Positions 8,268-17,418 of a DNA stretch of 64,000 nucleotides are shown in pieces. This stretch comes from Sphingomonas psychrolutea. GTDB lineage: Bacteria; Pseudomonadota; Alphaproteobacteria; Sphingomonadales; Sphingomonadaceae. The notes under the pieces are model-generated. The model was not told the origin of the DNA and made no database searches. It saw nothing but the letters and a program-made list of their open reading frames with translations. Every line of letters begins with the position of its first letter. Positions within the stretch are counted from its first letter, which is position 1. The position numbers were made by a program, and so were the translations under genes. Location: positions 1 through 64,000 of the forward strand of contig NZ_BMDW01000006.1 in the NCBI RefSeq assembly GCF_014636175.1, read 5' to 3'.

Positions 8268-10025
8268 ATGAACGACCTGTCGTCCCCCGGAGCGCGCGCG
8301 CCCAACGAGACCGGCGGCGGCGACAGCATCGATGAGGGCAAGCGCCTGATCCGGTCGGGTGGCGACAAGGGATTATCGCTTGCCGAGCGGCTTTCGGAAC
8401 GCTTTCATCGTCTGACGTGGCGCACGCCGATCCACGACATGCGGTTGAAGGGACGCCATCCGTTGAAGCTCATCGCCGTACCCGACGATCCGTTTCTCGG
8501 CGATGTGCGGCGCGGCAATGCGTTGCTTGGCGGGATATTGACCTTTCGCGGAGAAAGCCGCGCGGTTGAGGCGCTCGATCTGGCAAAACCCGATTTTTCG
8601 AAGGCCTTTGCCGACTATCTCCACGGCTTTTCGTGGCTGCGCGACTTGTCGACCGTCGCGACGCGCGCGCAAGCGACGCCGGTTGCCGAAGCGCTGATGC
8701 GGTGCTGGCTCGACGCGCATGCCGATACGGTCAGCGAGCCGGCATGGCGCGCCGATTTGTGGGGCCGCCGCATCCTGTTCTGGACCGCGCATGCGCCGCT
8801 GATCCTCTCCTCGACCGATCTGGTCTATCGCAGCCGCGTGCTCAACGCGCTGGCGCGCGGCGCGCGCCATATTGATCGCGGCGCAGAGAAGGTCGCCCCC
8901 GGCGCACCGCGCATCGCGGCGTTGTGCGGCGTGGTCGCGGCGGGGTTGCTGATTCCCGGCGGCGAGGCGCGGCGCGGCGCAACCGAAGCGGCGCTGACCA
9001 AGGCGCTCTCAGCGTCGATTTTCGACGATGGCGGCAATGTCGCGCGTGCACCCGCGGCACAAGTCGATTTGCTGATGCTGCTGACGCAATTGCGCGAGGT
9101 CTATGCCGCGCGGCGGCTCGAGCCACCGGCGAGCGTCGGCAATGCGCTCCAAGCGCTCGTCCCAGCACTACTCGGCGTGTGTCTCGGTGACCGCGATGTC
9201 GGGAGCTGGCAGGGCGGCGCGCCGATCGGGGTGGAGCTGCTCGACCAAATCATCCAGGCGAGCGGCGTCCGCACCCGCCCGCTTCGCCAGGCGCGCGAGT
9301 GGGGCTATCAGCGGCTCGCCGCAGGATCGGCGATCGCGATCCTCGATGCAGCACCGCCGCCGGTCGCACGGCTGGTCGAGGGCGGTTGCGCCTCAACGCT
9401 TGCGTTCGAATTTTCCGATGGCCCCAACCGCATCGTCGTCAATTGCGGCGGCGCGCGCGCCGGCGTGGCACAACTCCCGCTCGCGCTGGCCGAGGGCCTA
9501 CGCACCACGGCGGCGCATTCGACGCTGATCGTGGGTGACAGCAATTCGACCGCGATCCACGCCGACGGCACGCTCGGGCGCGGCGTGGGCGAGGTCGAGC
9601 TGGCGCGCCAGGAAAGCGACGGATCGAGCCGGATCGAGGCGAGCCATGACGGCTATGCCCGCCGCTTCGGGTTCCTGCACCGCCGGCAATTGGTGCTGGC
9701 GAGCGACGGTCGCGAGCTGCGCGGCGAGGATTTGTTGCTCCCGGCGACCAAGCGCCGCAAGCTGGTCGCGACGGGGTTTGCGATCCGTTTCCATCTCGGA
9801 CTCGGCGTGCAGGTTTCGCCCACCGCCGACGGCCAGGCGGCGCTGTTGCGGCTCCCCGGTGGCGGTCTGTGGCAATATCGCTGCCGCGGCGGCGGCCTCG
9901 CGGTCGAGGAAAGCGTGTGGATCGATGCCGATGGCCGCCCGCATGCCACGATGCAGCTCGTGGTCACCGGCGAATCGCCTGCGGGCGGTGCAAGTGTCAG
10001 CTGGGCCTTGAAGCGCGCCGGTTGA
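8268..10025 (+). CDS. Heparinase II/III family protein
   Basis: This 585-residue protein starts at the base after the rpe stop, so the two are probably co-translated. The N-terminal half is an alpha-helical toroid (DYLHGFSWLRDLSTVATRAQ onward). The C-terminal half is beta-rich and includes the heparinase II/III signature region (NRIVVNCGGAR, TAAHSTLIVGDSNSTAIHADG, SHDGYARRFGFLHRRQLVL). Family members are polysaccharide lyases acting on uronic-acid polymers. Sphingomonad members beside rpe and purH appear to be a conserved subgroup of unknown substrate. There is no clear signal peptide, which is odd for a polysaccharide lyase; envelope glycan turnover is only a guess. Confidence 0.88.
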   Translation: MNDLSSPGARAPNETGGGDSIDEGKRLIRSGGDKGLSLAERLSERFHRLTWRTPIHDMRLKGRHPLKLIAVPDDPFLGDVRRGNALLGGILTFRGESRAVEALDLAKPDFSKAFADYLHGFSWLRDLSTVATRAQATPVAEALMRCWLDAHADTVSEPAWRADLWGRRILFWTAHAPLILSSTDLVYRSRVLNALARGARHIDRGAEKVAPGAPRIAALCGVVAAGLLIPGGEARRGATEAALTKALSASIFDDGGNVARAPAAQVDLLMLLTQLREVYAARRLEPPASVGNALQALVPALLGVCLGDRDVGSWQGGAPIGVELLDQIIQASGVRTRPLRQAREWGYQRLAAGSAIAILDAAPPPVARLVEGGCASTLAFEFSDGPNRIVVNCGGARAGVAQLPLALAEGLRTTAAHSTLIVGDSNSTAIHADGTLGRGVGEVELARQESDGSSRIEASHDGYARRFGFLHRRQLVLASDGRELRGEDLLLPATKRRKLVATGFAIRFHLGLGVQVSPTADGQAALLRLPGGGLWQYRCRGGGLAVEESVWIDADGRPHATMQLVVTGESPAGGASVSWALKRAG

Positions 10026-10062
10026 AACTTTCTGGCGGACGAGGCAGGGACGCGCATCACTA

Positions 10063-10146
10063 CCACCGTTCGGGCTGAGCCTGTCGAAGCCCTGATCTCC
10101 GCAAGCGCCGCGGCGCAGCGCAAGCAGCCGTTCGACACGCTGAGGC
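10063..10146. repeat. Dispersed palindromic repeat, family C
   Basis: The left arm at 10063-10091 contains GGGCTGAGCCTGTCGAAG, and the right arm around 10129-10146 reads as an imperfect inverse. A GCGCCGCGGCGC palindrome lies between them (about 10105-10116). The left-arm motif is one I recognise as recurrent in sphingomonad intergenic regions. Only this copy is seen here, between the heparinase-like gene and purH. It ends 18 bp before the purH start. Confidence 0.65.
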
Positions 10147-10164
10147 AATTTGGGACCATTCCGT

Positions 10165-11730
10165 ATGACCAGCATCCCCATCCGTCGCGCGCTTCTGTCG
10201 GTGTCCGACAAGACCGGGATCGTCGATCTCGCCCGTAGTCTGGCTGACCAGGGTGTCGAATTGGTCTCGACCGGCGGCACCGCCAAGGCATTGCGCGATG
10301 CTGGCCTTGCGGTGCGTGACATTAGCGAGCTGACCGGCTTCCCCGAGATGATGGACGGGCGCGTGAAGACGCTCCACCCGGTGGTGCATGGCGGCTTGCT
10401 CGCGGTCCGCGACGATCCCGCGCATGTCGCATCGATGGAGGAACATGGCATCGGTGCGATCGATCTGGTCGTCGTCAATCTCTACCCGTTCGAGGCAACG
10501 GTCGCGAAGGGCGCGGCGCGCGACGAGATCGTCGAGAATATCGATATCGGCGGCCCGTCGATGGTGCGTTCGGCGGCGAAGAACCACGCGTTCGTCGCGA
10601 TCGTCACCGATCCGGCCGACTATGCGCTGGTGGCGATGGGCAGCACCACGCTCGCCGATCGCCGTCGCCTCGCCGCCAAGGCCTATGCCAGCACCGCGGC
10701 GTATGATTCGGCAATCGCGCAGTGGTTCGCCTTTGCCGATCAGGGCGAGGCCTTCCCCGAAACGCTGCCGCTGACGCTCAAGCGCGGGCAGGCGCTCCGC
10801 TATGGTGAAAACCCGCACCAGTCCGCCGCCTTCTACACTGCCACAGGGGCCAATGCGCGCGGCATTGGCCAGGCGCGACAAGTGCAGGGCAAGGACCTCA
10901 GCTACAACAACCTCAACGACGCCGACGCCGCGCTCGATCTCATCAGCGAATTTCGCGAGGCCGCGCCGACCTGTGTCATCGTCAAGCACGCCAACCCGTG
11001 CGGCGTGGCCACCGGCGCGACGCTGGCCGAAGCCTATGCCGCCGCCTTTGCGTGCGACACGGTGTCGGCGTTTGGCGGGATCATCGCGCTCAATCGCGCG
11101 CTCGACGGTGCGACCGCGCGCGCGATCAGCGGCATCTTCACCGAAGTCGTCGTCGCGCCCGACGCCGATGAGGAAGCCATCACGATCTTTGCCGCCAAGA
11201 AAAATCTCCGCTTGCTGCTGACGGGCGACTTGCCCGATCCCGCCCGCACTGGTCTGCTCGCCAAGGCGATCACCGGTGGCTGGCTGGTCCAGACGCGCGA
11301 CAATGCCAGCACGCCCGATCTGCAAATCGTGACCAAGCGCGCACCCACCGCGGAAGAACTCGCCGATTGCCGCTTTGCCTGGACAATTGCCAAGCACGTC
11401 AAATCGAACGCGATCGTCTATGCCAAGGGCGGCAGCACCGCCGGCATCGGTGCGGGGCAAATGAACCGGCTCGAATCCGCGCGCATCGCCGCATGGAAGG
11501 CGAAGGACGCGGCGGAAAAGGCCGGCTGGGCGACCCCGCGCACGATCGGTTCAGCGGTCGCGTCGGATGCGTTCTTCCCGTTTGCCGATGGGTTGCTCGC
11601 TGCAGTTGAAGCAGGCGCGACGGCCGTGATCCAGCCTGGTGGCTCGATCCGCGACGATGAGGTAATCGCCGCCGCCGATGCCGCCGGGCTGGCGATGGTG
11701 TTCACAGGTGTCCGCCACTTTCGGCACTGA
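10165..11730 (+). CDS. purH: Bifunctional AICAR transformylase / IMP cyclohydrolase
   Basis: PurH carries out the last two steps of purine synthesis, formylating AICAR and closing the ring to IMP. The 521-residue product has the N-terminal MGS-like cyclohydrolase domain ([45 protein letters not shown]) and the C-terminal transformylase domain. The catalytic pair lies in VKHANPCG (Lys274-His275), with [11 protein letters not shown] and the terminal [30 protein letters not shown]. The ATG at 10165 gives the usual N-terminus; the frame is open 15 bases further upstream. There is no strong SD in front. Confidence 0.97.
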   Translation: MTSIPIRRALLSVSDKTGIVDLARSLADQGVELVSTGGTAKALRDAGLAVRDISELTGFPEMMDGRVKTLHPVVHGGLLAVRDDPAHVASMEEHGIGAIDLVVVNLYPFEATVAKGAARDEIVENIDIGGPSMVRSAAKNHAFVAIVTDPADYALVAMGSTTLADRRRLAAKAYASTAAYDSAIAQWFAFADQGEAFPETLPLTLKRGQALRYGENPHQSAAFYTATGANARGIGQARQVQGKDLSYNNLNDADAALDLISEFREAAPTCVIVKHANPCGVATGATLAEAYAAAFACDTVSAFGGIIALNRALDGATARAISGIFTEVVVAPDADEEAITIFAAKKNLRLLLTGDLPDPARTGLLAKAITGGWLVQTRDNASTPDLQIVTKRAPTAEELADCRFAWTIAKHVKSNAIVYAKGGSTAGIGAGQMNRLESARIAAWKAKDAAEKAGWATPRTIGSAVASDAFFPFADGLLAAVEAGATAVIQPGGSIRDDEVIAAADAAGLAMVFTGVRHFRH

Positions 11731-11750
11731 GCGCCGGCCGACGGCAGAAG

Positions 11751-13316
11751 CTAACCGTGGCCCTCGCTACTCGCTCGGAGCCCGACCGCCGGTAGCGTGA
11801 CGCCGTCGGGCATCCGGCGGAACAGCGCGCGGTCTTCCGGCTTGAACGCCAAGCGGTACAGCACGAACAAATACACCACCGCAATCGCCGGCTCGCCGAT
11901 CGCGAGTTCGACCCATTCATATTCCGGCGGCAGCGCGGTGAAAGCGGCGCCGACCGCGCCCGCGGCGAGGATCGCCCAGAGCATCGGCAAGCGCCACCCA
12001 GCGACACGCGCCCGCAACAGCCGCGCCAAATAGTTGGATTTGATGACCGACGTCAGCGTGACCGACACGAACAATGCCGCCGCCGGCCCCGCCGCCTGAT
12101 ATGCCACCGGCCAGCCAAGCGCTTGCATCGCGTAGATCAGCGCGTAGCTCAATCCCACCTGGAACAGCAGCATCCCGATCGAAATTGCCATATTCTGAAC
12201 GCGCGCGATGTAGACGAGCGCCGATTCGCAGACCGCGCCGGTCGATGCGGCGGCTTCGGCGAGCAGCAGGAAGGCAAGCGCAGCGGTCCCTGCGACGAAT
12301 TGCGGGCCGACGGTACCCATCACCGCTTCGCCCGGGATCGACCCCATCAGGGCGAGACCGGTCTGCGCGGCAAGGATCCAGAAGCCGACTTGCCGCACTT
12401 GGCTCGCCACACTCGCCGTATCGCCGCGCGCAAGACTCGAGGTAATGACCGGCCCGAGAATCGGATCGAAGCTGGTCTTCAATTTACCCGGAATCGACGC
12501 GACTTGCTGCGCCATCCAGTAGATGCCGACGATGCGCGGTTCGAACATCAAGAACAGGATCGAGCGATCGACGTTGCGCGTTCCCCATTCGAGCGCATCG
12601 GCCCCGGCGAGCGGCGCATTGCGGCGGATCAGCGCGACCGTACGACCGATGTGCAACCGCCAGCCGGCCGGCGCACCATAACTGCGCACAAACGGGACGA
12701 ACGACGCAAGCAACGCCGCCACCATCGACAGCATGTAAGCGATGACCAGCCCGTCATGCCGCGCGATCGGATAGAGCAACCCGGCGGCGATCGAAATCGT
12801 CCAGGGTTCGATGATCGCGCGCGCGGTGACCGTTGCCTGGATATTGCGGCGATAAGCCAGCGCGGCCAGCATGATGTCGGACCAAGCACCCGCCACGATA
12901 ATGCACGGCAACAGCCGTTCGAGCAGCGTCGGGGCGCTGCCATGATACATCAGATCGGGGAGCAGCAGCAGGATCGCGCTCGCAAAACCTGACGCAATCG
13001 CCGCGACGACCAGGCAATCCCACACGATCTGGACATGCGGTCGATCGGATTCGGCGATCGCGAGCGCCAGGCCACGCTTCAGCCCGAACGTCGCCAGCAA
13101 CGAGGCCACCTCGACGAACAGCACCGCACGCGCAAAGGTGCCAAGTGTATCGGGTCCGTACAGGCGCCCCGCGATGAACAGGAAGGGCAAGCGCGCGACG
13201 AGCCGCATGACGAACCCGATGATGTTGGTCCGGCCGCCCTTGGCAAGCGCGTCGATTTCTTCCGTCGTCCGTCCGTCGATGGCCCCCGCCCCCGCGTTTG
13301 TCTCAGCGCTGCTCAA
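11751..13316 (-). CDS. Polysaccharide flippase-like (MOP superfamily) membrane protein
   Basis: This protein of about 521 residues has roughly twelve to fourteen hydrophobic segments, beginning with GRTNIIGFVMRLVARLPFLFIAGRLYGPDTLGTFARAVLFVE. That is the typical opening helix pair of Wzx/lipopolysaccharide-biosynthesis transporters that flip lipid-linked glycans across the inner membrane. A soluble acidic N-terminal stretch precedes it. The gene follows polA. I propose TTG at 13316, overlapping the polA TGA, but a TTG at 13331 is also possible and no ATG exists before the first helix. No glycosyltransferase genes are nearby, so the substrate is unknown. Confidence 0.78.
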   Translation of the reverse strand: MSSAETNAGAGAIDGRTTEEIDALAKGGRTNIIGFVMRLVARLPFLFIAGRLYGPDTLGTFARAVLFVEVASLLATFGLKRGLALAIAESDRPHVQIVWDCLVVAAIASGFASAILLLLPDLMYHGSAPTLLERLLPCIIVAGAWSDIMLAALAYRRNIQATVTARAIIEPWTISIAAGLLYPIARHDGLVIAYMLSMVAALLASFVPFVRSYGAPAGWRLHIGRTVALIRRNAPLAGADALEWGTRNVDRSILFLMFEPRIVGIYWMAQQVASIPGKLKTSFDPILGPVITSSLARGDTASVASQVRQVGFWILAAQTGLALMGSIPGEAVMGTVGPQFVAGTAALAFLLLAEAAASTGAVCESALVYIARVQNMAISIGMLLFQVGLSYALIYAMQALGWPVAYQAAGPAAALFVSVTLTSVIKSNYLARLLRARVAGWRLPMLWAILAAGAVGAAFTALPPEYEWVELAIGEPAIAVVYLFVLYRLAFKPEDRALFRRMPDGVTLPAVGLRASSEGHG

Positions 13317-16093
13317 TGCGCCGCGCCCCAACTCAGCCCAGTGCCGATTTCGATCCCCAGCGGCACGTCGAGCACAATCGCCGGTTCGGCAGCGGTCGCC
13401 ATCACGCGTTCGATCACCGGGCTGGCGGCGGCGACATCGCCTGCGGGCAGTTCGAACACGAGTTCGTCATGCACTTGCAGCAGCATGCGGACATGGCCCA
13501 ATCCGGCCTCGGCCAGCGCCGGCCCCATCCGCACCATCGCGCGCTTGATGATGTCGGCGGAGGTTCCCTGGATCGGCGCGTTGATCGCGGCGCGCTCGGC
13601 CCCTTGCCGTTCGTGTTGTAGTTTCGAATTGATCCGCGGGAAATGGCATTTGCGCCCGAACAATGTGGTCGTGAAGCCGCTCTCGCGCACTTCCTCGGTG
13701 GTGCGTGCTATGTAATTGCGGATGCCGGGGAAGCGTTCGAAATAGCGATCGATCATCGCTTGCGCTTCATCCGCCGTGACATCGAGCCGCCCGGCGAGGC
13801 CCCAGCGGCTGATGCCGTAGAGGATCGCGAAGTTGATCGTCTTCGCGCGCCCGCGCGTGTCGCGATTGACCTCGCCGAACAGTTCCTGCGCGGTCAGGCT
13901 GTGGATGTCGGCACCCTCGGCAAACGCCTGTTTCAGCGCGGGCACGTCGGCCATATGCGCCGCGAGCCGCAGTTCGATCTGGCTGTAATCGGCGGCGAGC
14001 AGGACATTGCCCGGCTCCGCGACGAACGCATCGCGGATCTGGCGGCCGATTTCGGTGCGGATCGGGATGTTCTGCAAATTCGGGTCGGTCGAGGACAGCC
14101 GCCCGGTCTGCGCGCCGGTCAGACTGTACGAGGTATGCACCCGCCCCGTCGCTGGGTTGATCTGCGCTTGCAGCGCGTCGGTATAGGTCGATTTCAGCTT
14201 CGACAATTGCCGCCAGTCGAGCACTTTCGCGGCGATGTCCTTGCCGGGCGAATCCCTATCGGCGGCGATCCGCTCCAACTCGGTCACGTCGGTCGAATAG
14301 ACGCCCGATTTGCCCTTGCGACCGCCCTTGATGCCCATCCGCTCGAACAGCACATCGCCCAATTGCTTGGGGCTGCCGATGGTGAAGGCACCCCCGGCGA
14401 GCGCGTGGATCTCGACCTCGAGCCCACCCATCTGGTGCGCGAATTCGGTCGAGAGCCTGGCGAGTTGCACCGCATCGACCTTGATCCCGTGCATCTCCAT
14501 CTGCGCAATGACGGCGGCAAGCGGGCGATCGACCATTTCGTAGACGCGTGTGGCCTGTTCGGCCGCGAGCCGTGGCTTGAAGCGCCGCCACAGCCGGAGC
14601 GTCACATCGGCATCCTCGGCTGCGTAACGCGTCGCGGCGTCGAGATCGATCTCGTTGAAGGTCCGCTGCGACTTGCCGGTCCCGACCACGTCCTTGAACG
14701 CGATGCAGCTGTGCGACAAATGCGTCGCCGCGAGTTCGTCCATGCCGTGCCCGTGCAAGCCCGCATCGAGATCGAAGCTCATCAGGATCGTGTCATCGAT
14801 CGGCGCGATCTGCACGCCGCCGCTTTCGGCATAAGCGCGCGCGAGCACGATCATGTCATATTTCAGATTGTGCCCGATCTTGAGCACCGCAGGGTCCTCG
14901 AGCAGCGGCTTGAGCTTGGCCAGCGCCACCGCCCGGTCGAGCTGCGGCGGGGTTTCCGCAAACAAGCCCGAGCCGCCGTGGCCGAGCGGCACGTAGCAAG
15001 CGAGATTGGGATGCAGCGCCATACTCACGCCGACCAATTCAGCACGCGTCGCGTCGATCCCGGTCGTCTCGGTATCGATCGCGATCCAGCCCTGGTGCCG
15101 CGCGATCGTCATCCAGCGATCGAGCGCGCTTTCGTCGATGACCGTCTCATAGCCGTCATGGTCGCATGGCGGATCCTCGACCACGGGCGTGATCTTGGTC
15201 GGCGCGTGCGGCGTAACCGGGGCATCTGCCACCGCCGACAATTTGGCGAGCAGCGACTTGAAGCCGTGATGTTCGAGAAAGGCGCGCAAGGGGGCATCGG
15301 GAATGCCCTGCAACTCGAAATCCTCGAGCGGCTCGGGCAGCGGCTCGTCGCATTTGAGCGTGACCAGCACCTTGGACAGCCGCGCATTGTCGGCTTGCTC
15401 GATCAGATTGTCGCGCAACTTGCCCGGCTTCATCGCCGGGGCGGCAGCCAGCACGCTTTCGAGATCACGATGTTCGAGGATCAGCTTGGCCGCGGTCTTT
15501 GGGCCAACGCCGGTGACGCCGGGCACATTATCGGCAGTGTCCCCCATCAGTGCGAGGACATCGCCCAATTGCGTCGGTGCGATGCCGAAGAATTTCTCCG
15601 CGACATGCTCCGCGCCCAGCCGCCGGTTGTTCATCGTGTCGTACAGGTCGAGCCCGGGCTCGATCAACTGCATCAGATCCTTGTCCGACGACACGATCGT
15701 CACCGCCCAGCCCTGCGCGAGCGCGGCCTTGGCATAGCAAGCGATGATGTCGTCCGCCTCCAGGCCCTCGGTCTCGATGCACGGCAGCGAAAAGGCGCGC
15801 GTGGCATCGCGGATCATCGGGAATTGCGGGATCAAATCTTCCGGCGCGGGCGGGCGGTGCGCCTTATACTGGTCATACAGATCGTTGCGGAAGGTCTTCG
15901 ACGCTTTGTCGAGGATCACCGCCATATGCGTCGGGCCGTCGGCCTTGTGGAGTTCGTCCGCCAGCTTCCATAGCATCGTCGTATAGCCGTAAACGGCCCC
16001 GACCGGCTCGCCATGCACGTTGGTCAGCGGGGGAAGGCGGTGATAGGCGCGGAAGATATAACCCGAGCCATCGACAAGATAGAGATGCGGCAT
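13313..16093 (-). CDS. polA: DNA polymerase I
   Basis: At 926 residues this is a full-length three-domain Pol I. The 5'-nuclease domain (1 to about 300) has LYLVDGSGYIFRAYH, GLEADDIIACYA, VSSDKDLMQL and LMGDTADNVPGVTGVGPKTA. The proofreading domain, from about 330, has an intact WIAIDTETTG, so 3'-5' exonuclease activity is expected, unlike in many Pol I homologues. The polymerase domain (about 550 to the end) has SSTDPNLQNIPIRTEIGR, LLAADYSQIELRLAAH, RGRAKTINFAILYGIS and LLQVHDELVFELP. Its stop overlaps the start of the flippase-like gene. Confidence 0.98.
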   Translation of the reverse strand: MPHLYLVDGSGYIFRAYHRLPPLTNVHGEPVGAVYGYTTMLWKLADELHKADGPTHMAVILDKASKTFRNDLYDQYKAHRPPAPEDLIPQFPMIRDATRAFSLPCIETEGLEADDIIACYAKAALAQGWAVTIVSSDKDLMQLIEPGLDLYDTMNNRRLGAEHVAEKFFGIAPTQLGDVLALMGDTADNVPGVTGVGPKTAAKLILEHRDLESVLAAAPAMKPGKLRDNLIEQADNARLSKVLVTLKCDEPLPEPLEDFELQGIPDAPLRAFLEHHGFKSLLAKLSAVADAPVTPHAPTKITPVVEDPPCDHDGYETVIDESALDRWMTIARHQGWIAIDTETTGIDATRAELVGVSMALHPNLACYVPLGHGGSGLFAETPPQLDRAVALAKLKPLLEDPAVLKIGHNLKYDMIVLARAYAESGGVQIAPIDDTILMSFDLDAGLHGHGMDELAATHLSHSCIAFKDVVGTGKSQRTFNEIDLDAATRYAAEDADVTLRLWRRFKPRLAAEQATRVYEMVDRPLAAVIAQMEMHGIKVDAVQLARLSTEFAHQMGGLEVEIHALAGGAFTIGSPKQLGDVLFERMGIKGGRKGKSGVYSTDVTELERIAADRDSPGKDIAAKVLDWRQLSKLKSTYTDALQAQINPATGRVHTSYSLTGAQTGRLSSTDPNLQNIPIRTEIGRQIRDAFVAEPGNVLLAADYSQIELRLAAHMADVPALKQAFAEGADIHSLTAQELFGEVNRDTRGRAKTINFAILYGISRWGLAGRLDVTADEAQAMIDRYFERFPGIRNYIARTTEEVRESGFTTTLFGRKCHFPRINSKLQHERQGAERAAINAPIQGTSADIIKRAMVRMGPALAEAGLGHVRMLLQVHDELVFELPAGDVAAASPVIERVMATAAEPAIVLDVPLGIEIGTGLSWGAAH

Positions 16094-16162
16094 TGGCGGG
16101 AGATAGCAGCGCGATGCGCTTTGCCCAAGCCCGAGTTGCGCGCGCGCGGAACGCCGCTGCGC

Positions 16163-17260
16163 CTATCCGTGATTCGCTACCACGCTCGCAACGACCGCCT
16201 GCATCAGCGCTTGGCGTGCGGGGATGGATTTGGGCGTATCGCCGATCATCACCGCGATCGCGTAGGATTTGCCGTCGGGCGCGATCAGCAGGCCGACATC
16301 GTTATACCCCGCGGTACGCCCGCCCAGATCCTGGCCCGTGCCGGTCTTGTGCCCGAAGCTCCACCCCGGCGGCACCGCGCCGCGCATTCGCTGCTTGCCG
16401 GTGCGCGACGATTCCATCGTACCGATCAGATAGTCGCTCGAGACTTTCGACAACAGATCTCCGCGCTTCAACCGCGCCAGCGCATTGGCGATCGCGACCG
16501 GTGCCGCACCGTCGGGCGGATCGGAGATATAGCGTTCGAACGCCGCGATCCGATCGAGCGTCGGCAGCTTCGCGCGGGCGCGGGTAAAGGCGTTGCCGAG
16601 CGCAAAATCGGACTTCCACGTCAGCCCCGCCGTCTGCGCCTGCAACAGCCGTTCGCCTGGGCCGAACCGGATATTGTCCAGACCCTTGCGCTGGAGGAAA
16701 TCGCGCACCGCGCTCGGCCCGCCGACAAAGCGCAGCAGCCGGTCATTGGCGGTATTGTCGCTCATCGTCAGCGCGCGTTGCAACAATTCGCCGACCGTCG
16801 TTTGATAGCCGTCCTGCCCTTTGACCAAGGCGGCGATTGGCTGGTGGAACAGCGTCAAATCCTCGCGGCGTACCGTCACCGCGTCATCGAGCCGCAACCG
16901 CCCTGCGTCGCGCAGATCGAGTACGGTCATCGCGACCCACAATTTGCTGACGCTTTGCTGTGGCAAGCGCTGATCGCCATTACTGTCGACCGTCCAGCCC
17001 TGATCGATGCTGCGCACCGCGACGCCGACGCGCCCGTCAAAGTCGCGCACCAGCATCGCGACATTGGCGGCGAGCGCCGCGGGCGCGCTGACAGGGCGCG
17101 GAGGCGCGGGGGGCGGCGCGCGGACCGGGAGCGGTACGCTCGGCGGCGGCGCGACGCTGGCGACGGGTATGTTGGTCTCGCGAACGCACGAGGCGAGCGC
17201 AATGCTCAGCAGCAGCGCGGCGAGCGGCTTGGGAAATCGATCGGGAAAAATCTGCGTCAC
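16163..17260 (-). CDS. Class A beta-lactamase-like lipoprotein
   Basis: This 365-residue serine hydrolase has the class A motifs in order: Ser103-V-S-Lys106, Ser167-Asp168-Asn169, a Glu203 in GPGERLLQ equivalent to Glu166, and Lys305-Thr-Gly-Thr308. Active-site chemistry for acylation and deacylation thus appears complete. The GTG start at 17260 gives a lipoprotein signal with lipobox LASC (Cys25), then a proline/alanine-rich tether to about residue 60. It is therefore probably anchored to the outer or inner membrane facing the periplasm. Substrate range cannot be read from sequence. It lies between nadB and polA with no transposon nearby, so it looks chromosomal and resident. Confidence 0.87.
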   Translation of the reverse strand: MTQIFPDRFPKPLAALLLSIALASCVRETNIPVASVAPPPSVPLPVRAPPPAPPRPVSAPAALAANVAMLVRDFDGRVGVAVRSIDQGWTVDSNGDQRLPQQSVSKLWVAMTVLDLRDAGRLRLDDAVTVRREDLTLFHQPIAALVKGQDGYQTTVGELLQRALTMSDNTANDRLLRFVGGPSAVRDFLQRKGLDNIRFGPGERLLQAQTAGLTWKSDFALGNAFTRARAKLPTLDRIAAFERYISDPPDGAAPVAIANALARLKRGDLLSKVSSDYLIGTMESSRTGKQRMRGAVPPGWSFGHKTGTGQDLGGRTAGYNDVGLLIAPDGKSYAIAVMIGDTPKSIPARQALMQAVVASVVANHG

Positions 17261-17418
17261 CGTTGCTTGCCCCGTGCCTGAACCCCGTATCTCCTGATAG
17301 GAGCATAAGAGCGTTGAGAAGTCCCTCACGTGCAAGCATGCGATGAGGCGAAGATGACACAGGATGGGACGATCGTTCGCGCCCAATTTGCTATGGCATT
17401 GATCTCAAATGCGCTTTT

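Noticed and set aside
13643..15973. A 776-codon open frame on the plus strand opposite polA
   Set aside because: It is antisense to a full-length, motif-complete polA. Long antisense frames arise from high GC3, and its translation is rich in Arg, His and Asp with no family resemblance.
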